The notes under the pieces: model-generated
Seen by the model: the letters and a program-made list of their open reading frames with translations, nothing else
What the model was told of the DNA's origin: nothing
The model's database searches: none
Part shown: piece after piece, positions 60,971 through 64,000 of the stretch
Numbering within the stretch: position 1 is the first letter of the stretch
How the letters are laid out: each line of letters opens with the position of its first letter
Position numbers and translations under genes: made by a program
NCBI GenBank assembly: GCA_046348545.1
Contig: JAXMEB010000003.1
Span: forward strand, 558,001-622,000
Length of the DNA: 64,000 bases
Reading direction: 5' to 3'
DNA from: JAXMEB01 sp046348545
GTDB lineage: Bacteria; Pseudomonadota; Gammaproteobacteria; Berkiellales; Berkiellaceae

Positions 60971-63036
60971 AATCTCGAAATATCAGCAATTTGTTTAAAT
61001 GATCGATAGAGATGGTTCAGCAAAGTAATCCGATTGTTGCGGATTTTGAGATCATCTGCCATGACCATGACTTCATCGAAAAAATTATCAATGGGCGCTT
61101 TCAGGCCAGCTAGCAGGCCTAAAGCGGCGGCATAATTTTGTTGTTCTAAAAGAGGAGTAACTTGTTGAGCAAGCTCCGCAATGCAGTTGGCAAGGGTTCT
61201 TTCAGCCTCTTCTACTAAAAAACTGGGATTAATGGCATCAGGTGAACGCACCAGCGCATCTTCACTTTTGGTTAAAATATTACGGACTCGTTTATTAGCG
61301 GCACATAAGCTTTCTGCTTGTGGAAGAGACATAAAGTCCTTAACAGCTTGAATGCGTAAATAAGCATCATAAGGATCCGTTGGGTGTAGACTGATGACGG
61401 CATCAATGACTTTGAAATCATATCCTTTATCATATAGCCAGCTTTTAAGTCTTTCTTGAATGAATGCTAGAATTTCAGGAAGCACATCGGCATCAATGTC
61501 TTGTGAATAACCTTCACGAGCTTCATTTAACAGCGCATATAAATCAATCGAGTGCTCTTTTTCTATCAAAAGCCTTAAGATGGCAATTGCATTACGTCTA
61601 ATACCAAAAGGATCTTTATCACCAGTGGGAGCGCCACCAATTGAGAAAATCCCTACCAATGTGTCCAATCTATCTGCCAAACTTAATATGAGGCCCATTG
61701 TGGTTTGAGGCAGTCTGTCTCCTGCAAAACGAGGACGATAAATCTCTTCCAGCGCAGCACAAGTTTCTTTAGGCATGCCTTCTAAGGTCGCATAAGCTTG
61801 GCCCATGAAGCCTTGGAGTTCAGGGAATTCACCGACCATTTCCGTCATGAGATCTGCTTTGCATAAAAGAGCAGCCTTTTCGATTTTATGGGGGTCGACA
61901 TTCAATAGGAGCGCTATTTTTTCCGCTAATTTGCTGATTCTCTGGACTTTTTCGTAAACTGAGCCGAGTTTTTTCTGATAGATCACATCGCGCAAACGTT
62001 TGTTATGCTCATGCAGGGGGGTCTTTAAATCTGTTTCAAAAAAGAACTTTGCGTCATTGAGGCGCGCATTCATGACCCGCTCATTCCCAGCAAGGATGGC
62101 GCTCGGGTCATTCGGTTGAACATTGCTAACCAGTATAAAGTGCGGCAAAAGAGAGCCATCTTCTGTTTGAAGCGCAAAACTTTTTTGATGGTGTTGCATG
62201 GAAGTGATTAAAGCTGCAGAGGGTACTTTTAATAAGCTAGCGTTAAAATGCCCCATTAATGCATTAGGCCACTCTACGATTTGAGTCACCTCTTCTAAGA
62301 GATCGGGCGGAACAATCGCTGTAGCATGCTTACTTTCAGCCAAGGATTTGATTTGCGTTTCTATCCTGCGTTTTCGAGCGGCTGGATCGACCATAACCCG
62401 GGCCTCAAGGAGTTGAGCCGGGTAATTTTTAGCATCTGGCAATATGATAGCCTGAGGATGATGAAATCTGTGACCAAACGTTTGATTTGATGCTGTGATA
62501 TTCATCCAGGTAATGGGTAAAATCGTTTTGCCGTGGAGGACGCAGAGCCAATGTATCGGACGTATAAAGGTCTCGTTAAAAGAACCCCAGCGCATTTTTT
62601 TCGCAGCAGGTAAAGATTGCAATATTCTGGCAAACTGTTCTTGGAGTATGGTTTGGAGTGATTTGCCTTTCAGGTGTTGTTTAAGTGCCAGGTATGTTTC
62701 ACCCTCTAGGGTGATCCGGCTTAAGCTATCCACGGGTACGCCGCAGCTTTTAGCAAAACCTAAAGCTGCAGGAGTGGGTTGATTTTGTTCATTGAATGCA
62801 GCCGAGACAGCCGGTCCCTTTCGAGTTTGTTCACTGTCGTTTTGGCGCTCGGGGACATCCTCAACCAGTACAGCAAGCCGCCTGGGTGTTGAGAAAGCTT
62901 GAATAGCCCCAAAAGTTAAATGTGCCTGTGTTAAGAATGTTTTAATACTATCAGCAAAAGCACTGCTAAGTTGCGTTAGGTGTTTGGGTGGTAATTCTTC
63001 AGTACCAATTTCAATCAGTAGAGTCGCAATTGTCAT
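60967..63036 (-). CDS. glyS: glycine--tRNA ligase beta subunit
   Basis: A 689-residue subunit of the heterotetrameric bacterial GlyRS. The N-terminus LLIEIGTEELPPKHL and the middle FNETFIRPIHWL and SLADRLDTLVGIFSIG are typical. I use ATG 63036, which overlaps the glyQ stop (ATGA); the frame is open 20 residues farther upstream within glyQ, but that part is not family sequence. Confidence 0.96.
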   Translation of the reverse strand: MTIATLLIEIGTEELPPKHLTQLSSAFADSIKTFLTQAHLTFGAIQAFSTPRRLAVLVEDVPERQNDSEQTRKGPAVSAAFNEQNQPTPAALGFAKSCGVPVDSLSRITLEGETYLALKQHLKGKSLQTILQEQFARILQSLPAAKKMRWGSFNETFIRPIHWLCVLHGKTILPITWMNITASNQTFGHRFHHPQAIILPDAKNYPAQLLEARVMVDPAARKRRIETQIKSLAESKHATAIVPPDLLEEVTQIVEWPNALMGHFNASLLKVPSAALITSMQHHQKSFALQTEDGSLLPHFILVSNVQPNDPSAILAGNERVMNARLNDAKFFFETDLKTPLHEHNKRLRDVIYQKKLGSVYEKVQRISKLAEKIALLLNVDPHKIEKAALLCKADLMTEMVGEFPELQGFMGQAYATLEGMPKETCAALEEIYRPRFAGDRLPQTTMGLILSLADRLDTLVGIFSIGGAPTGDKDPFGIRRNAIAILRLLIEKEHSIDLYALLNEAREGYSQDIDADVLPEILAFIQERLKSWLYDKGYDFKVIDAVISLHPTDPYDAYLRIQAVKDFMSLPQAESLCAANKRVRNILTKSEDALVRSPDAINPSFLVEEAERTLANCIAELAQQVTPLLEQQNYAAALGLLAGLKAPIDNFFDEVMVMADDLKIRNNRITLLNHLYRSFKQIADISRL

Positions 63037-63953
63037 GGCGTTTGTCCTTGGTTTAGAAGGGGGAAGCCTAAGGCTTCGCGTTTTTTGTAATAACACTCTG
63101 CGACTTGGCGAGCTAAGTTGCGGACCCTTAAAATGAAGCGCTGTCTTTCTGTAACAGAAATGGCTCGCCGAGCATCCAACAAATTGAAAGTATGCGAAGC
63201 TTTTAAAACCATTTCATAGGCCGGTAGAGGCAGGGCTTTGTCTAGCAATTTTTGACATATTTTTTCAAAGTGATCAAATTCGTTAAACAGAAAGTCAGTG
63301 TCAGCTAATTCAAAATTATAGGTCGACATTTCTACTTCGTTTTGATGGTAAATATCGCCGTAAGTGATGGGACCTTCAGGGGTGTTCGCCCAAACGATAT
63401 CATACATTGAATCCTTTCCCTGTAGATGCATCGCGATTCGTTCAATTCCATAGGCTAGTTCGCCCATGACGGGGTTACATTCTAAGCCGCCCGCTTGTTG
63501 AAAATAAGTGTATTGAACAGTTTCCATGCCGTTGAGCCAGACTTCCCAGCCCAAGCCCCAGGCGCCTAGTGTTGGGGATTCCCAATTGTCTTCAACAAAA
63601 CGAATATCATTTTTTTCAGGGTCAATGCCGATCATTCTAAAAGAATCTAAGCAAAGCGCTTGAAAGTTCACGGGAGAGGGTTTGATAACGACTTGATATT
63701 GGTGAAAAAATTGAGCGCGATTAGGGTTTTCGCCATATCGCCCATCCGCAGGACGCCTAGAGCTTTGAACATGCGCACAACGCCAAGGTTCGGGCCCAAG
63801 GGCTCTTAAGAACGTGGCGGGGTGAAATGTACCCGCACCGACCTCCATGTCGTACGGTTGCAGAATTAGACAGCCTTGATTAGCCCAAAAGGTGTGAAAG
63901 GCTTGAATCAAGTCGTGGAAAGTCATTGGCTTTTCGGGATTCACGGGGACCAT
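63033..63953 (-). CDS. glyQ: glycine--tRNA ligase alpha subunit
   Basis: A 306-residue catalytic subunit. Motifs are LQPYDMEVGAGTFHPATFLR, RRPADGRYGENPNR and YGIERIAMHLQ. ATG 63953 has AGGA five bases upstream and is preferred to ATG 63959, which adds two residues. The 41 bases to the window end show no clear promoter. Confidence 0.96.
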   Translation of the reverse strand: MVPVNPEKPMTFHDLIQAFHTFWANQGCLILQPYDMEVGAGTFHPATFLRALGPEPWRCAHVQSSRRPADGRYGENPNRAQFFHQYQVVIKPSPVNFQALCLDSFRMIGIDPEKNDIRFVEDNWESPTLGAWGLGWEVWLNGMETVQYTYFQQAGGLECNPVMGELAYGIERIAMHLQGKDSMYDIVWANTPEGPITYGDIYHQNEVEMSTYNFELADTDFLFNEFDHFEKICQKLLDKALPLPAYEMVLKASHTFNLLDARRAISVTERQRFILRVRNLARQVAECYYKKREALGFPLLNQGQTP

Positions 63954-64000
63954 AATCATCCTGCATGCAAGCGTGTAATTTATAAGAATAGCTTATTAAA

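Noticed and set aside
63037..63096. N-terminal extension of glyS
   Set aside because: The added 20 residues overlap glyQ and precede the conserved start MTIATLLIEIG.

Overview
The window is a contiguous piece of a gammaproteobacterial chromosome spanning the replication origin. Gene order around oriC is the classic gamma order: on the left, reading leftwards, rpmH-rnpA-yidD-yidC-mnmE-mnmG-rsmG-parA-parB and the atpIBEFHAGDC operon followed by glmU-glmS; on the right, reading rightwards, dnaA-dnaN-recF-gyrB, then plsC, gmhB and glyS-glyQ on the opposite strand. The protein flavour (sparse accessory genes, an rOmpB-like autotransporter, degenerate HAD-like proteins, abundant short palindromic repeats, a lone tRNA without encoded CCA) suggests a Legionellales-like, possibly host-associated bacterium. 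This placement is inference; no 16S gene or diagnostic marker lies in the window.

Layout. 1-12.2 kb holds housekeeping genes: spermidine synthase, a Gfo/Idh/MocA oxidoreductase, ubiK, a CHASE4-like membrane protein, a Kef-type antiporter, comM, cytochromes c5 and c4, tRNA-Arg(CCG), a yefM/yoeB toxin-antitoxin pair, a YgjP-like metalloprotease, dam, a DsbA-like protein and yihA. 12.2-17.1 kb is an accessory patch: a palindromic element split by an IS4-family insertion sequence, a truncated transposase, two more palindromic elements, and three orphan genes. 17.1-23.3 kb is an operon of an MFS transporter, uvrD, polA and an orphan. 23.4-28.8 kb carries hmgA, an autotransporter, an HU-like protein and an SRAP protein. 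28.8-39.0 kb is glmS, glmU and the whole F-type ATP synthase operon. 39.1-41.5 kb has a truncated ATP-grasp protein, a secreted orphan with a 13-base homopolymer, and a HAD-like pseudoenzyme. 41.5-49.6 kb is the parB to rpmH block. 49.6-50.4 kb is oriC with six good DnaA boxes. 50.4-57.9 kb is dnaA to gyrB. 57.9 kb to the end holds a secreted orphan, plsC, a HAD-like orphan, gmhB and glyS/glyQ.

Two repeat families stand out. Family 1 is a palindromic element of about 105-197 bp with imperfect inverted ends of about 28 bp. Four copies are present, and a fifth, 27-bp end fragment lies in frame inside polA. Family 2 is a 271-bp element with 13-bp inverted ends (four copies). Three of these copies sit in a perfect 442-bp tandem period between recF and gyrB, and each is followed by a parS-like site. 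Together with parS-like sites inside recF and at its 3' end, this makes a five-site ParB-loading cluster next to oriC, while parAB itself lies about 8 kb away on the other side of oriC.

The chromosome-maintenance genes fit together: DnaA/oriC starts replication, DnaN, RecF, PolA and UvrD copy and repair, GyrB controls topology, ParAB/parS segregates the origin, and Dam can methylate the four GATC sites seen in oriC.
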